In this document: piece by piece, positions 1 through 8,303 of the stretch
Layout of the letters: each line of letters starts with the position of its first letter
How positions within the stretch are numbered: the first letter of the stretch is position 1
From: Thermoleophilia bacterium
GTDB taxonomy: Bacteria; Actinomycetota; Thermoleophilia; RBG-16-64-13
Direction of reading: 5' to 3'
DNA length: 64,000 bases
Assembly (NCBI GenBank): GCA_027493445.1
Contig: JAOSKU010000001.1
Span: 4,045,845-4,109,844 of the forward strand
Made by a program: the position numbers and the translations under genes
Notes under the pieces: model-generated
Seen by the model: only the letters and a program-made list of their open reading frames with translations
The model's database searches: none
Told to the model about the DNA's origin: nothing

Positions 1-237
1 GACAACTTCGAGCACGTTTCTCGAATCGCGAGGGTCGCCGGGTCCGTCCAGCGCGCCTTGGAGCGGGAGGGTTGCGAAGGCGCGGAGGCAGACCGGGCCA
101 AGCGGGCTCTCATCGACTTCGGGCGTGCTCTGTTCGTGGAGGAATGGATGAAACCGCTCGCCGGCGACGATGAAGTCCCGTCAGAAGCAGAAGCGATTGC
201 CGAGTTCAAGCGGTGCCTTCGCGATGCGACCAGGTGA
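1..237 (+). CDS. C-terminal fragment of an unidentified protein
   Basis: An open frame enters from the left edge and stops with TGA at 235-237, giving 78 residues. The visible part is charged and probably helical, with no motif I recognise, and ends FKRCLRDATR. It lies just left of the insertion sequence at 298. It does not continue the SnoaL-like gene on the other side of that element, because the reading direction and composition differ. Confidence 0.4.
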   Translation, partial: DNFEHVSRIARVAGSVQRALEREGCEGAEADRAKRALIDFGRALFVEEWMKPLAGDDEVPSEAEAIAEFKRCLRDATR

Positions 238-297
238 CCAAGAGCAGGCAATCGGGAGGGTCGGCAGTGTATCTGATCCACTTCACGGCGCAGGAGC

Positions 298-313
298 GGG
301 GTTCCGCAGCTAA
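298..313. repeat. Left terminal inverted repeat of the IS
   Basis: GGGGTTCCGCAGCTAA matches the reverse complement of 2281-2296 at 15 of 16 positions. Confidence 0.75.
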
Positions 314-452
314 TCGCCCTTCTGGTCCACTCCTGAACGAAAAAGCCCTGCATATGGCGTTTCGGGTTGGTCAGAAACTCGAATTGACATAGATACACAC
401 TTTCTGCAATGGTTCTTGCAGTGATTAGAGTTGTTCTGGCATACTCTAGTCC

Positions 453-2180
453 ATGTATCTGCGCTCGACAGCTCAGAAGCGAAAAGACGGTAGCGTCATC
501 CGCTACCTACAGCTGGCCCAGAACGTGTGGGATCCGAGTAAGAAGCGCAGCCGGGCGCAGATCGTCTACAGCTTCGGCCGGGAGGACGCGGCCAACCGGG
601 CCGCCCTGGAGCGCCTGGTCTCCTCCGTCTCCCGCTTTCTCTCGCCGGAGGCCGCGCTCTCTGCCTCTGCGGGCGAGGACTTCGCCTTCATGGAGTCCCG
701 CCCTCTAGGCGGTGCCTATGTGCTCGACGCGCCGTGGCACCGTCTGGGCATCGATCAGACCATGGGCCGTCTCCTTGAAGGTCGGCGCCTGGACCCCCGG
801 GCCGAGCGGGTGCTCTTCTCCTTGGTCGCCAGCCGTGCTCTGGCGCCTTCTTCGAAGCTCGCCGCTGCGCGTTGGGTAACAGACGACGTCGAGATCCCCG
901 GGCTCCCCGAGACCACCGATGATCAGTGCTACCGGGCCATGGACTTCCTCCTTGCGATCGCCCCTTCCCTGGAGGAAGAGGTCTTCCACCAGGTGGCTAC
1001 GCTGCTCAACCTGGAGGTGGACCTGCTCTTCTTCGACACCACCTCCACCTACTTCTGCCGGGATGCGGCCGATGAGCCGGTACGGTGCGACGGGCGCGGC
1101 CCACGCTGTGCGTGCTCGGGCGATGCCGCTGCGGACACAGAGGCCGGCGGTGGCCCCTCCGCGGGCTTGCGCACCTTCGGCAAGAGCAAGGACCACCGGG
1201 ACGACCTGCCCCAGATCGTCATCGGCATGGCCGTGACCCGAGAGGGCATCCCCGTGAGAGTGTGGTCCTGGCCCGGGAACACCGCCGACTCGGCCCTCAT
1301 CCGCCGGGTGAAAGAAGATCTGCGCGATTGGACGCTCGCCCGCATCGTCTGGGTGGCCGACCGGGGGTTCTCTTCGTGCGAGAACCGCCGCTACTTACGC
1401 CGGGGCGATCACCACTACATCATCGGGGAGAGACTGCGCTCCGGGTCTGCCCTTGCCACGGCCGCGCTTTCTCGGGCGGGACGCTACCAGGAGGTGCGGG
1501 AGAACCTCAAGGTCAAAGAAGTGAAGATCGCCGAGGGGGAGCGCTTCGTCATCTGCTTCAACCCCGAAGCCGCGGAGAGGGACGCGGTCGTGCGGACTCA
1601 TCTCGTGGCCGGTCTGCAGGAGACGATCGCGGATTCCGATCGTCTCTCTGCGACCAAGCGGGCGGAGCTTGCCGGGGTCATCTCCACCAAGCCCGGTCTT
1701 CACCGCTTCCTGCGGGTCACAGCGGGTGGGCTGCTGCGCATAGACGCCCGCGCCATCACCGCCGAGGAGAAGCTCGACGGGAAGTATCTGCTGCGTTCGA
1801 GCGACCCCACGCTCTCGGCAGAAGACATCGCCCTGGGCTACAAGCAGCTCCTGGAGGTGGAGCGGGGCTGGCGGGACTTAAAGCAGGTCCTTGACCTGCG
1901 GCCGGTCTATCACCGCAAAGAAGAGCGCATCCGGGCCCATGTACTCCTCTGCTGGCTCGCGCTGCTCCTCATCCGGGTGGCGGAGACCTCCTGTGCGGAC
2001 ACCTGGCCTGCCCTGCGCCGAGAGCTCGAGCGGCTCCAGGTCGGCACCTTCGAAGGACCGGCCGGCACCTTCCGCCGGCGCACGCAGACTACCCGGGCTC
2101 AGCGCACCATCCTGGCACAGCTTAAGATCCCCGAACCACCCGAGATCCAAGAGCTCAAGGCCGCCACACAGGCTTCCTGA
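453..2180 (+). CDS. IS1634-family (IS4-like DDE) transposase
   Basis: A 575-residue DDE transposase that cuts and pastes the surrounding element. The N-terminus (MYLRSTAQKRKDGSVIRYLQ) and the following SFGRED segment are typical of IS1634-type transposases. FFDTTSTYF (about 195-203) carries the first catalytic Asp, VWVADRGFSS (about 300-310) the second, and the Y-x2-K-containing segment near 460-480 (YKQLLEVERGWRDLKQ) holds the catalytic Glu. The length is normal for the family and the frame is unbroken, so the protein may be active. The ATG at 453 is chosen because it starts the conserved N-terminus; a TTGACA-like box at 385-390 lies upstream. No second gene lies inside the element. Confidence 0.9.
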   Translation: MYLRSTAQKRKDGSVIRYLQLAQNVWDPSKKRSRAQIVYSFGREDAANRAALERLVSSVSRFLSPEAALSASAGEDFAFMESRPLGGAYVLDAPWHRLGIDQTMGRLLEGRRLDPRAERVLFSLVASRALAPSSKLAAARWVTDDVEIPGLPETTDDQCYRAMDFLLAIAPSLEEEVFHQVATLLNLEVDLLFFDTTSTYFCRDAADEPVRCDGRGPRCACSGDAAADTEAGGGPSAGLRTFGKSKDHRDDLPQIVIGMAVTREGIPVRVWSWPGNTADSALIRRVKEDLRDWTLARIVWVADRGFSSCENRRYLRRGDHHYIIGERLRSGSALATAALSRAGRYQEVRENLKVKEVKIAEGERFVICFNPEAAERDAVVRTHLVAGLQETIADSDRLSATKRAELAGVISTKPGLHRFLRVTAGGLLRIDARAITAEEKLDGKYLLRSSDPTLSAEDIALGYKQLLEVERGWRDLKQVLDLRPVYHRKEERIRAHVLLCWLALLLIRVAETSCADTWPALRRELERLQVGTFEGPAGTFRRRTQTTRAQRTILAQLKIPEPPEIQELKAATQAS

Positions 2181-2280
2181 CCCCTCCGCAGGGCCCCATT
2201 CCCATAGATACACGCCTGTTTGGCGCGGAATCGCGGCTTTTGCCTGCTCAGGGAGAGGTTTTATGGGACTAGTGGGGATG

Positions 2281-2296
2281 TTAGCTGCGTAACCCC
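2281..2296. repeat. Right terminal inverted repeat of the IS
   Basis: TTAGCTGCGTAACCCC is the inverse of the left terminal repeat. Read on the minus strand it supplies the last residues and stop codon of the truncated SnoaL-like frame. Confidence 0.75.
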
Positions 2297-2634
2297 GGTA
2301 TGAGGGTCAGTCCGTTGATTTCGACGCGCTTGCCAGTCGGGGGCACGTTCAGTGCGGCACTGTGGCCCGTATGCGTCGCCCTCCAGGTCCAGTGAACGAC
2401 GGCCTGATCACCGTCCACCAAGATGCTGTGGGTGTCCGCCTGCTGTTCGGTGTACGCCCGTCCCCTATCCTCCAGCATCTGACGGATCGCGGCGACACCG
2501 ACCACCGGGGGGAAGGGCACGTGCTCGAACACCACGTCTGTCGCATGGAGCTCCAGTCCCGCATCTAGATCGTGTCGGACGTAGATGTCGTCCGTCACCT
2601 TGCGAATCATGCGCTTGATCTCCTCTGAGTCCAC
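2297..2634 (-). pseudogene. SnoaL-like (NTF2-fold) protein, 3' end removed by the IS
   Basis: The minus-strand frame gives about 112 residues of an NTF2/SnoaL-like protein: an N-terminal helix, VRHDLDAGLELHATDVVFEH, then the VHWTWRATHTG strand and INGLTLI. In this family the last strand continues into a conserved R-x-x-x-GKI-x-E-x-W segment, which is missing. The frame instead enters the IS terminal repeat and ends within it (residues PGLRS and TAA at 2281). The gene was therefore cut by the insertion. The substrate is unknown; these proteins include small polyketide cyclases, isomerases and many uncharacterised members. Confidence 0.65.
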
Positions 2635-2639
2635 AATGA

Positions 2640-3219
2640 CCTCCCCTCACGTTGGCACCCAACTGGAGCCCAACCACTGCGTGACGGACCATAGGAGCGC
2701 GCGCTCTCCTCACCTGGCCCCCTTGGCGGCGCACGCGGATTCTTTCGACCATGAAGCGAAGGCTACTTGTTGTCAACTGCCCGATTGGACAGCAGACAGC
2801 TGTCACCAACTCGAGGCAGTCCGCGATGGGTCAGTCGAGGTCCTGTTCGGACCAAGACCGCCCGGCGGGACGGAGTCCCCCGTGCTCGTTCTGGCGGGCC
2901 CCGAGCAGGGGACCGGGTTTCTTCAAGGCCCGTTCGGCAATTTGGATCCGGAGCGATAGCTCCGACCCTTCAACTCGGAGAACTCCTCAGCAGTCTGCGA
3001 GGGCCCCGACCTCTTTTGAGGTGTCGGGGGACAACAGCCCCCTCTTTGACGGTCGAAAGGCGACCCTCTCATTATGCCGGCAGTGAGGCGCCGACCGTCT
3101 TCCGGTCTCTTCGTCTGTAGCTCTCGCGTACTGCATCCAGGGCCACTTGGCCGCAGACACAGTCGCACGTTGTCCGCAGCCGGTTCGGCCGCAGCGCGAT
3201 TCAGTGCGAGGTACTCAGG
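2640..3219. other. Non-coding stretch with serial hairpins
   Basis: No convincing gene is seen in these 580 bases; the short frames present have no family features. The segment 2950-3160 packs several stem-loops: GGAGC-gata-GCTCC, CCCCGACCTC with GAGGTGTCGGGG (about 3012-3037), GGTCG-aaagg-CGACC (about 3051-3065), GACCG-tcttc-CGGTC (about 3092-3106) and GGCCA-ag-TGGCC-type pairing near 3140-3155. It could be a structured RNA or a relic. Its strand cannot be decided by eye. Confidence 0.35.
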
Positions 3220-3966
3220 TTACTCAGCGGCAGGACCCGAGGGGCCCTGCAGGCCCGGAGTCGGAATCTCCTCGGGTATACCCTTGTCGTCTACCGTGAC
3301 GGCTTGGGTGAGGATGTCAAAGTCGCCATCATTCGTCACATCGTGACAGGTGAAGCAGTTGCCCCTAAACTCCGCTAGGAAGATGCCGCTGTTTAGGTGC
3401 ACCGGGTGCACGATCACCCGCAGGCTGATGGGCGCCACCGTACCGTTCTGCTCGCCGTCACCGGCTGCGTGACACCCGAGGCAGGTATTGACGGTGGCCG
3501 TGTCGGGCAGGCCATTGTGCACGGCAAAGCGGGCCGAGGTCGGATCGCCCCCCATCGCCTCCCACTTCAAGCTGAAGGTCGGAGCATTACCTCGATCTGG
3601 ATCGGGTCTACCTGGGGTGAAGGGAGGGGCGGCTGGATCCCCAACCGCCGTGGGGTGGCAAGAGGGGCAGCCCCGGTTGATCTGGGCGAGCGGCGCCATC
3701 TCCTGTGAGGCCATGTACTGCTGCTGGCGGTCGAGCATGACCGCGGCCTGGGCCCTTGTTATCGACTCCTCGGGACCGAAACTCCCATCCGCGTGACCAA
3801 GGATGATGCCCTGATCGGCCAGCTTGATGATCGAGTCGTGGGCCCAGTAGTCCGCGGGTACATCCGTGAAACTGCTGGCCGCGTAGGCCGCCGTGCCGGC
3901 CAGAGCCAGCATCACCGCGATCAACACGACAATGGTTCGTTTCGTGAGGCGTCCTTTGATAGTCAT
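3220..3966 (-). CDS. SLH-domain triheme c-type cytochrome
   Basis: About 248 residues from ATG 3966 (MTIKGRLTKRT), preceded by a GAGAGGGGG ribosome site; an in-frame start ten codons upstream lacks one. A signal peptide (residues 1-30, ending AAYAAS) leads into an S-layer homology motif (SFTDVPADYWAHDSIIKLAD with GHADGSFGPEESITRAQAAVML, about 31-80). Three haem c sites follow: CPSCH, CLGCH and CFTCH. The haem part resembles decahaem/tetrahaem domains in which HPVH precedes the last site. SLH motifs anchor proteins to cell-wall polymers, so this is probably an extracellular, wall-bound electron carrier. Further SLH repeats are absent, so anchoring may need partners. Electron transfer to or from external acceptors is inference. 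Confidence 0.8.
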   Translation of the reverse strand: MTIKGRLTKRTIVVLIAVMLALAGTAAYAASSFTDVPADYWAHDSIIKLADQGIILGHADGSFGPEESITRAQAAVMLDRQQQYMASQEMAPLAQINRGCPSCHPTAVGDPAAPPFTPGRPDPDRGNAPTFSLKWEAMGGDPTSARFAVHNGLPDTATVNTCLGCHAAGDGEQNGTVAPISLRVIVHPVHLNSGIFLAEFRGNCFTCHDVTNDGDFDILTQAVTVDDKGIPEEIPTPGLQGPSGPAAE

Positions 3967-4097
3967 GGTCCCCCTCTCGTCTCCAAGAAGCGACACGCGA
4001 AATCGGTAAGGAGACTGGTGGTGCTGTAGACTGCTTCTTCAGTTCCCGCCGGGCACGATCGGCGGTGCCAAGAGGTTGAGCGCGCCCATGTTCTACA

Positions 4098-4254
4098 GGC
4101 TGCTGAAGAATGAAACCTAGGCCGTCACACTGCACTGGGCGGCGCCATGCGTCGTCCTCGGTCGCGCGAGTAGCGCTGCTACGCCCGCTTCCTGCGTCCT
4201 TGCCTTGCGCATGCCCAGCGCACCGTGGCGGCGAAGCGTCATTTCTCAGCAGCC
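4098..4254. repeat. Intergenic MITE-like repeat, complete copy
   Basis: The 157-bp unit is bounded by inverted ends GGCTGCTGAAGAATGA (4098-4113) and TCATTTCTCAGCAGCC (4239-4254). Its interior contains CTGGGCGGCGCCATGCG near the left and CGCATGCCCAG near the right, plus GTAGCGCTGCTAC in the middle, so it can fold back on itself. Related sequence occurs at 9823-9908 (left half), 22198-22226 (right end) and 24307-24454 (diverged, inverted). It encodes no protein. It may be a non-autonomous transposable element or a REP-type element. Confidence 0.65.
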
Positions 4255-4282
4255 CCTGAAAGGCTGTCGCACTGAGGACGCA

Positions 4283-4381
4283 ATGGACCAAGGAACTGAC
4301 CGATCGGGGGGCCCTGTGCGTCGAGCGGGTGGTACAGTAGTAGGCCGGGGAGATGATCAAAGCCGCACCCGGCAGGCACCT
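4283..4381 (+). pseudogene. Remnant of a GT-C glycosyltransferase gene
   Basis: This short stretch matches an internal segment of the two downstream glycosyltransferase genes at the DNA level. ATGGACCAAGGAACTGA here corresponds to TGGACCAAAGAACTGA at about 6919, and ATGATCAAAGCCGCACCCGG corresponds to ATGATCAAAGCCGCGCCCGG at about 6993. It is out of frame and shortened in the middle. It is best read as the remains of a third tandem paralogue, or of unequal recombination, and not as the N-terminus of the gene that follows. Confidence 0.6.
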
Positions 4382-5857
4382 GTGAGACGGATACGGACAT
4401 CTCCCGCTTGGGCGAAGTTGCGGACTCGGCTTCCAGTCTTCGCGGTGCTGCTGGTGATAGTAGCGCTGACAGGTCTCACGGCAGCCACGATGGACAGCGG
4501 ACGGTTCTCCCCCGACGGGGAAGAGAACATCCGCTTGAGCTTCTATCTTTGGACGGCTGGTAGTTTCTCTGAGGACGGCCGCGAGCCCTCGTACCTGCGG
4601 GAACCGTTGGGGATCTTCGTCACTGCTGCTCACATGGCGTTGTTGACGGACATACCGGAATCCGCCACCACAGAAAAACTGATAAGGGACTCGCACTACA
4701 GGAAGCAGATCCTCTGGGTCAACCTATACTATCTTGTCGGCCTTCTGCTCGCGGTGTGGTGGCTGTCCTGGTTGCTCACGAGGTCACACGTCGTGGGTGC
4801 CCTGGCGATCATCGGTACTGGGTTGTTCTCCACGGTCCAGTACCACTCGGGGAACCTCCTTACCGAATCGCTGGCTGCCCTGACTCTGGCGCTCGCTTGC
4901 GCATCTATGGTCTGGCTGGTCCAGACGAAACGACTACGCGCGGCCGTGCTTGCAGGCGTGATGCTTGGCGTCCTCGCTCTGACCAAGGCAGCCGCGCTCT
5001 ACGTGGCGCTGGTGGCGATACCCGTCTTGGCTGTGAGCACGGACCTCTTCGGTCTTCTCCCTCGTCGGGCGGCCCTCACGGTGCTGGCAGTCACGGCACT
5101 CTCTTTTGCAATCACCGTCACCCCTTGGATGACACGTAATTACCTTCAGTTCGGCGACTTTGCCATCGCCCAGCGTGGCGGCGTGGTCCTGTATACCCGG
5201 GCTCTGAAAGACAACATGTCCAGAGAGGAGTACTGGGGCACCTTCTACGCCTATGCTCCAGTTCCGCTCCGGAAGCACGTGTTCGAAAGCTTGCTCGGCT
5301 TTCGGGCGCAGGATCTTAAGCCCGGCGGCCGCTACGGCCGCCTTGTGCGATATCCGCCCGGGGAGCCCCAGGTCGTCATGGCCGGTGATGTCGAGGATGC
5401 GGTCAGCTATTTCGGCAAGGCCTGGGCGATGAAGGTACGGTTAAGCAAGCAGATGGCCGCCGCGGGGCTCCCGCAGTCTGAGGTCGACCGGGTGCTGCAG
5501 GAGAGGGCGATGGACATGATCAAAGCGGCGCCCGGCAGGCACCTCGCGACCACTGTACCCTTTGCTTGGCGGGGCCTGTGGTCGTTTGCCGGTGACACGC
5601 TGCTCGGTGTGGGCGCGAATCTGGTCGCATTCGTCACCCTTCTGGCCTTTCCCTTCATCGCCATCTGGCGAAGACGGGCCGAATGGTTTGCCTTCTCTCT
5701 TCTTGCGGTGGGGATGTTCTGGTTCCATGCGCTGTTTACCCACTTCATTCCGCGCTACTCTGAACCGTTGGTGCCCCTGGCCGTGCTGTCGGTGCTGGTG
5801 CTCGTGCACGCGCTCTTCGTCCGCCTCAAGGAGAGGCGATCATCGACGCGGATCTGA
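4382..5857 (+). CDS. GT-C fold membrane glycosyltransferase (GT39/ArnT-like)
   Basis: An approximately 491-residue polytopic protein. The first membrane helix (VFAVLLVIVALTGLTA) is followed by an extracytoplasmic loop with an acidic FSPDGEEN segment, where GT-C enzymes carry catalytic or metal-binding acids. About ten hydrophobic segments follow, with a large loop near 250-400 that ends in the repeated-family signature MIKAAPGRH. GT39-type enzymes transfer sugars from polyprenyl-phosphate donors on the outer membrane face. GTG 4382 is chosen because upstream codons belong to a paralogue remnant; an exact start is not certain. It is about 27 bp upstream of a close paralogue and in an operon with a GT2 and a flippase-like protein. 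The substrate is unknown. Confidence 0.7.
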   Translation: MRRIRTSPAWAKLRTRLPVFAVLLVIVALTGLTAATMDSGRFSPDGEENIRLSFYLWTAGSFSEDGREPSYLREPLGIFVTAAHMALLTDIPESATTEKLIRDSHYRKQILWVNLYYLVGLLLAVWWLSWLLTRSHVVGALAIIGTGLFSTVQYHSGNLLTESLAALTLALACASMVWLVQTKRLRAAVLAGVMLGVLALTKAAALYVALVAIPVLAVSTDLFGLLPRRAALTVLAVTALSFAITVTPWMTRNYLQFGDFAIAQRGGVVLYTRALKDNMSREEYWGTFYAYAPVPLRKHVFESLLGFRAQDLKPGGRYGRLVRYPPGEPQVVMAGDVEDAVSYFGKAWAMKVRLSKQMAAAGLPQSEVDRVLQERAMDMIKAAPGRHLATTVPFAWRGLWSFAGDTLLGVGANLVAFVTLLAFPFIAIWRRRAEWFAFSLLAVGMFWFHALFTHFIPRYSEPLVPLAVLSVLVLVHALFVRLKERRSSTRI

Positions 5858-5883
5858 ACGCATCGGGCATCCCGTCTCGGGCA

Positions 5884-7350
5884 TTGGCGTACGGTCGCCG
5901 ACGTCTGGCGATGCTCCTTGTGCCGATCCTTATCGGCCTGTTGGCCTTCTTGTCGGCAGGGAGGATCCAAGGAGAGGAGCTTGCTGACGACGCCGGCCAC
6001 AACGCGGCCCTTAGCTTCTACTTGTCAACTCAGGGCGAGTTCTCCGGGGATGGGATTTCGCCAACGTACATGAGAGAGCCGTTACCGATCGCCGTCACCG
6101 CCGCCCACATGGCGTTGTTCACGGATATCTCGGAATCGACCGGGATGGAGCAACTGAAAGCAGACCCGTACTATACGGGGCAAATGCTCCAGGTGAACCT
6201 GTACTACGCCGTTGGTCTGTTCTTCTCCCTGTGGTGGCTCGCCTGGCTGCTGACGCGGTCTCACGTGGTGGCGGCCCTGACGATCTTTGGTGCTTGGCTG
6301 TCCTTCACGCTGATCGGGCGCAACCTGAGCAGCCTCTTGACGGAATCGCCGGCCGCTCTGACTCTGGCGCTGGCTTCGGCGGCGGCGGTCTGGTTGGTAC
6401 AGACCACGAAGTGGACGGCGGCCATCTTGACCGGCGTCTCGTTCGGCGCCCTGGCTTTGACCAAGGCCGCCGCCCTGTACGTTGCGCTGGTGACGATGCC
6501 TTTGCTGGCCGCCTTCCTGGTAATGTGCGGGCTAGCGTCCTGGCGGCGAGCGCTCGCGATTCTGGGGGGGACGGTGCTCGCTTTCGCCCTTACGGTGACG
6601 CCCTGGATGACCCGGAACTATCTGCTGTTCGACGACTTCGCCATCGCCCAGCGCGGAGGCGCCGTACTGCTCGCGCGGGCCCTGAAAGACCAGATGACAA
6701 TGGAGGAGTACAAGGGAGCATTCTACGTCTACGCTCCTGCGGCGGTGAAGAGACACGTATTCGAGCGCTTCCTCGGCTTCGAAAAGGAGGACGTGCAGCC
6801 GGGGGGGCGGTACCTGCGCCTGATGAGAGGTCAGCCAGGAGATATCGAGGCGGCCGCGGCAGGCGATCCCGCGCGCGCTATCAGCTTCTTCGGCAAGGCC
6901 GGCGCTTTGGGGACTCTATGGACCAAAGAACTGATGGATCTGGGAAAGCCTCGCCACGAGGTCGATCGCGTACAGGAGCAGAAAGCGATGGAAATGATCA
7001 AAGCCGCGCCCGGCAGACACTTGGCGCTGACCTTGCCCTTCGCCTGGCGTGGTCTCTGGTCGTTTGGAGGTGCGGCCCGATCCGGTGTTCAATATCTCTT
7101 CGTCGCTTTAGCCAACCTCGTCTCCTTCTCGATCTTCTTGGCGTTCCCCCTCGTGGCCGTTTGGCGGCGCAAACCTGACTGGCTCGCCTTCTCTCTGCTC
7201 GGTTTCGGGTTGTTCTGGTTCCATGCCCTGCTGACCCACTTCATCCCCCGCTACTCCCAGCCCCTGATCCCTTTGGCCGTGCTATCGGTCCTCGTGCTGT
7301 TGCACGCGCTCTTCGTCCGCCGCCCCGAGCGCTCGAGGACTACCGCGTGA
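5884..7350 (+). CDS. GT-C fold membrane glycosyltransferase, paralogue of the preceding gene
   Basis: 488 residues, collinear with its upstream neighbour throughout: the same GHNAALSFYL region after helix 1, YMREPLPIAVTAAHMALFTDI, TPWMTRNYL, IAQRGG, MIKAAPGRH and a C-terminal HFIPRYSQPLIPLAVLS helix. The two clearly arose by tandem duplication. The nearest usual start is TTG 5884, but the strong AAGGAGAGG at 5829-5837 inside the end of the previous gene suggests initiation could lie a few codons earlier. Its stop overlaps the next start (GTGA, 7347-7350), so it is translated with the GT2 gene. It probably adds a second sugar in the same glycan; that is inference. Confidence 0.75.
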   Translation: MAYGRRRLAMLLVPILIGLLAFLSAGRIQGEELADDAGHNAALSFYLSTQGEFSGDGISPTYMREPLPIAVTAAHMALFTDISESTGMEQLKADPYYTGQMLQVNLYYAVGLFFSLWWLAWLLTRSHVVAALTIFGAWLSFTLIGRNLSSLLTESPAALTLALASAAAVWLVQTTKWTAAILTGVSFGALALTKAAALYVALVTMPLLAAFLVMCGLASWRRALAILGGTVLAFALTVTPWMTRNYLLFDDFAIAQRGGAVLLARALKDQMTMEEYKGAFYVYAPAAVKRHVFERFLGFEKEDVQPGGRYLRLMRGQPGDIEAAAAGDPARAISFFGKAGALGTLWTKELMDLGKPRHEVDRVQEQKAMEMIKAAPGRHLALTLPFAWRGLWSFGGAARSGVQYLFVALANLVSFSIFLAFPLVAVWRRKPDWLAFSLLGFGLFWFHALLTHFIPRYSQPLIPLAVLSVLVLLHALFVRRPERSRTTA

Positions 7351-8303
7351 AGCTCATCATCCAGATTCCCTGCTTCAATGAGGCCGCCACCCTTGCCATC
7401 GCGCTTGCGGCTCTGCCACGCGAGGTAACGGGCTTCGACGTGGTCGAGTGGCTGGTCATCGATGACGGCAGCCAGGACGACACGGTGACGGTGGCCAAGG
7501 CGAACGGGGTCGACCACGTGGTCCGTCACACGCACAACCTAGGCCTCGCCCAGACGTTCATGACCGGTCTGGAGGCCTGCTTGAGCTTGGGCGCAGACGT
7601 GATCGTCAACACCGATGCCGACAACCAGTACCACGCCGGTGACATCCCAGCATTGACCGCTCCCATCCTGGAAGGGCGGGCGGAGCTGGTGGTTGGTGCG
7701 CGGCCCATTGCGGCCATCGAGCACTTCTCGGGGCTCAAGAAGTACCTCCAGCGGTTGGGGAGTTGGGCGGTGCGGGTGGCCAGCAGCACCGACATCCCAG
7801 ACGCTCCGAGCGGTTTCCGCGCGATCAGCCGAGCCGCGGCGGAGCGGCTCATGGTCTTCAACGACTACACCTACACGCTGGAGACCATCATCCAAGCCGG
7901 CCAGAAGAACATGCCGATCACCTCGGTGCCGGTGCGCGTCAACGAAGACCTGCGTCCCTCTCGGCTCGTCAAGAGCGTCCCCTCGTATATCAAGCGCAGC
8001 ATGATCACCATCGTCCGCATCTTCGTCATCTACCGGCCCTTCCGCTTCTTTGGGACCATCGGTGCGATCCTGTTCGCCGCCGGCTTCTTGGTGGCTCTCC
8101 GCTTCCTCTTCTACTATGCGACCGGAGATGGGGAGGGGCATGTGCAGTCCCTGCTCCTTGCCGTGCTGCTGTTGGGCATGGGATTCCAGACGGTGCTCAT
8201 CGCCTTCCTGGCTGATCTGCTCGCGGCCAACAGGAAGTTGCTCGAGGACGTGCGCTATCGGGCCAGGGTGTGGTCACGAGACGACACCGGGCGCCCCGTC
8301 TGA
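7347..8303 (+). CDS. GT2 glycosyltransferase, polyprenyl-phosphate sugar synthase type
   Basis: 318 residues with the GT-A/GT2 signature: IQIPCFNEA at 4-12, IDDGSQDDT near 39-47 and NTDADNQY (DAD metal-binding motif) near 88-95. Two C-terminal membrane helices (FFGTIGAILFAAGFLVALRF and SLLLAVLLLGMGFQTVLIAF) are typical of dolichol/undecaprenyl-phosphate mannose or glucose synthases. Such enzymes charge a lipid phosphate with a sugar from a nucleotide donor at the inner face, supplying the donor for GT-C enzymes such as the two upstream. GTG start overlaps the preceding TGA. Confidence 0.88.
   Translation: MKLIIQIPCFNEAATLAIALAALPREVTGFDVVEWLVIDDGSQDDTVTVAKANGVDHVVRHTHNLGLAQTFMTGLEACLSLGADVIVNTDADNQYHAGDIPALTAPILEGRAELVVGARPIAAIEHFSGLKKYLQRLGSWAVRVASSTDIPDAPSGFRAISRAAAERLMVFNDYTYTLETIIQAGQKNMPITSVPVRVNEDLRPSRLVKSVPSYIKRSMITIVRIFVIYRPFRFFGTIGAILFAAGFLVALRFLFYYATGDGEGHVQSLLLAVLLLGMGFQTVLIAFLADLLAANRKLLEDVRYRARVWSRDDTGRPV

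Larger units (their letters stand above)
298..2296 (+). mobile_element. IS1634-family-like insertion sequence
   Basis: A transposase gene is bracketed by terminal inverted repeats: GGGGTTCCGCAGCTAA at 298-313 and its near-perfect inverse TTAGCTGCGTAACCCC at 2281-2296. A second, looser inverted match lies just inside (about 330-350 against 2234-2255). The 11-bp word CATAGATACAC occurs in direct orientation at 388-398 and 2203-2213. I see no target-site duplication, and the two flanks do not form one gene, so one side has probably been deleted or rearranged after insertion. The family is inferred from the transposase. Confidence 0.8.

Noticed and set aside
2940..3200. Group II intron suggested by GTGCGAC on the minus strand
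   Set aside because: No domain V/VI pairing and no reverse transcriptase were found.
3608..4696. 362-codon minus-strand frame spanning the SLH-cytochrome start and glycosyltransferase start
   Set aside because: It crosses two real genes and a repeat and has no conserved features.
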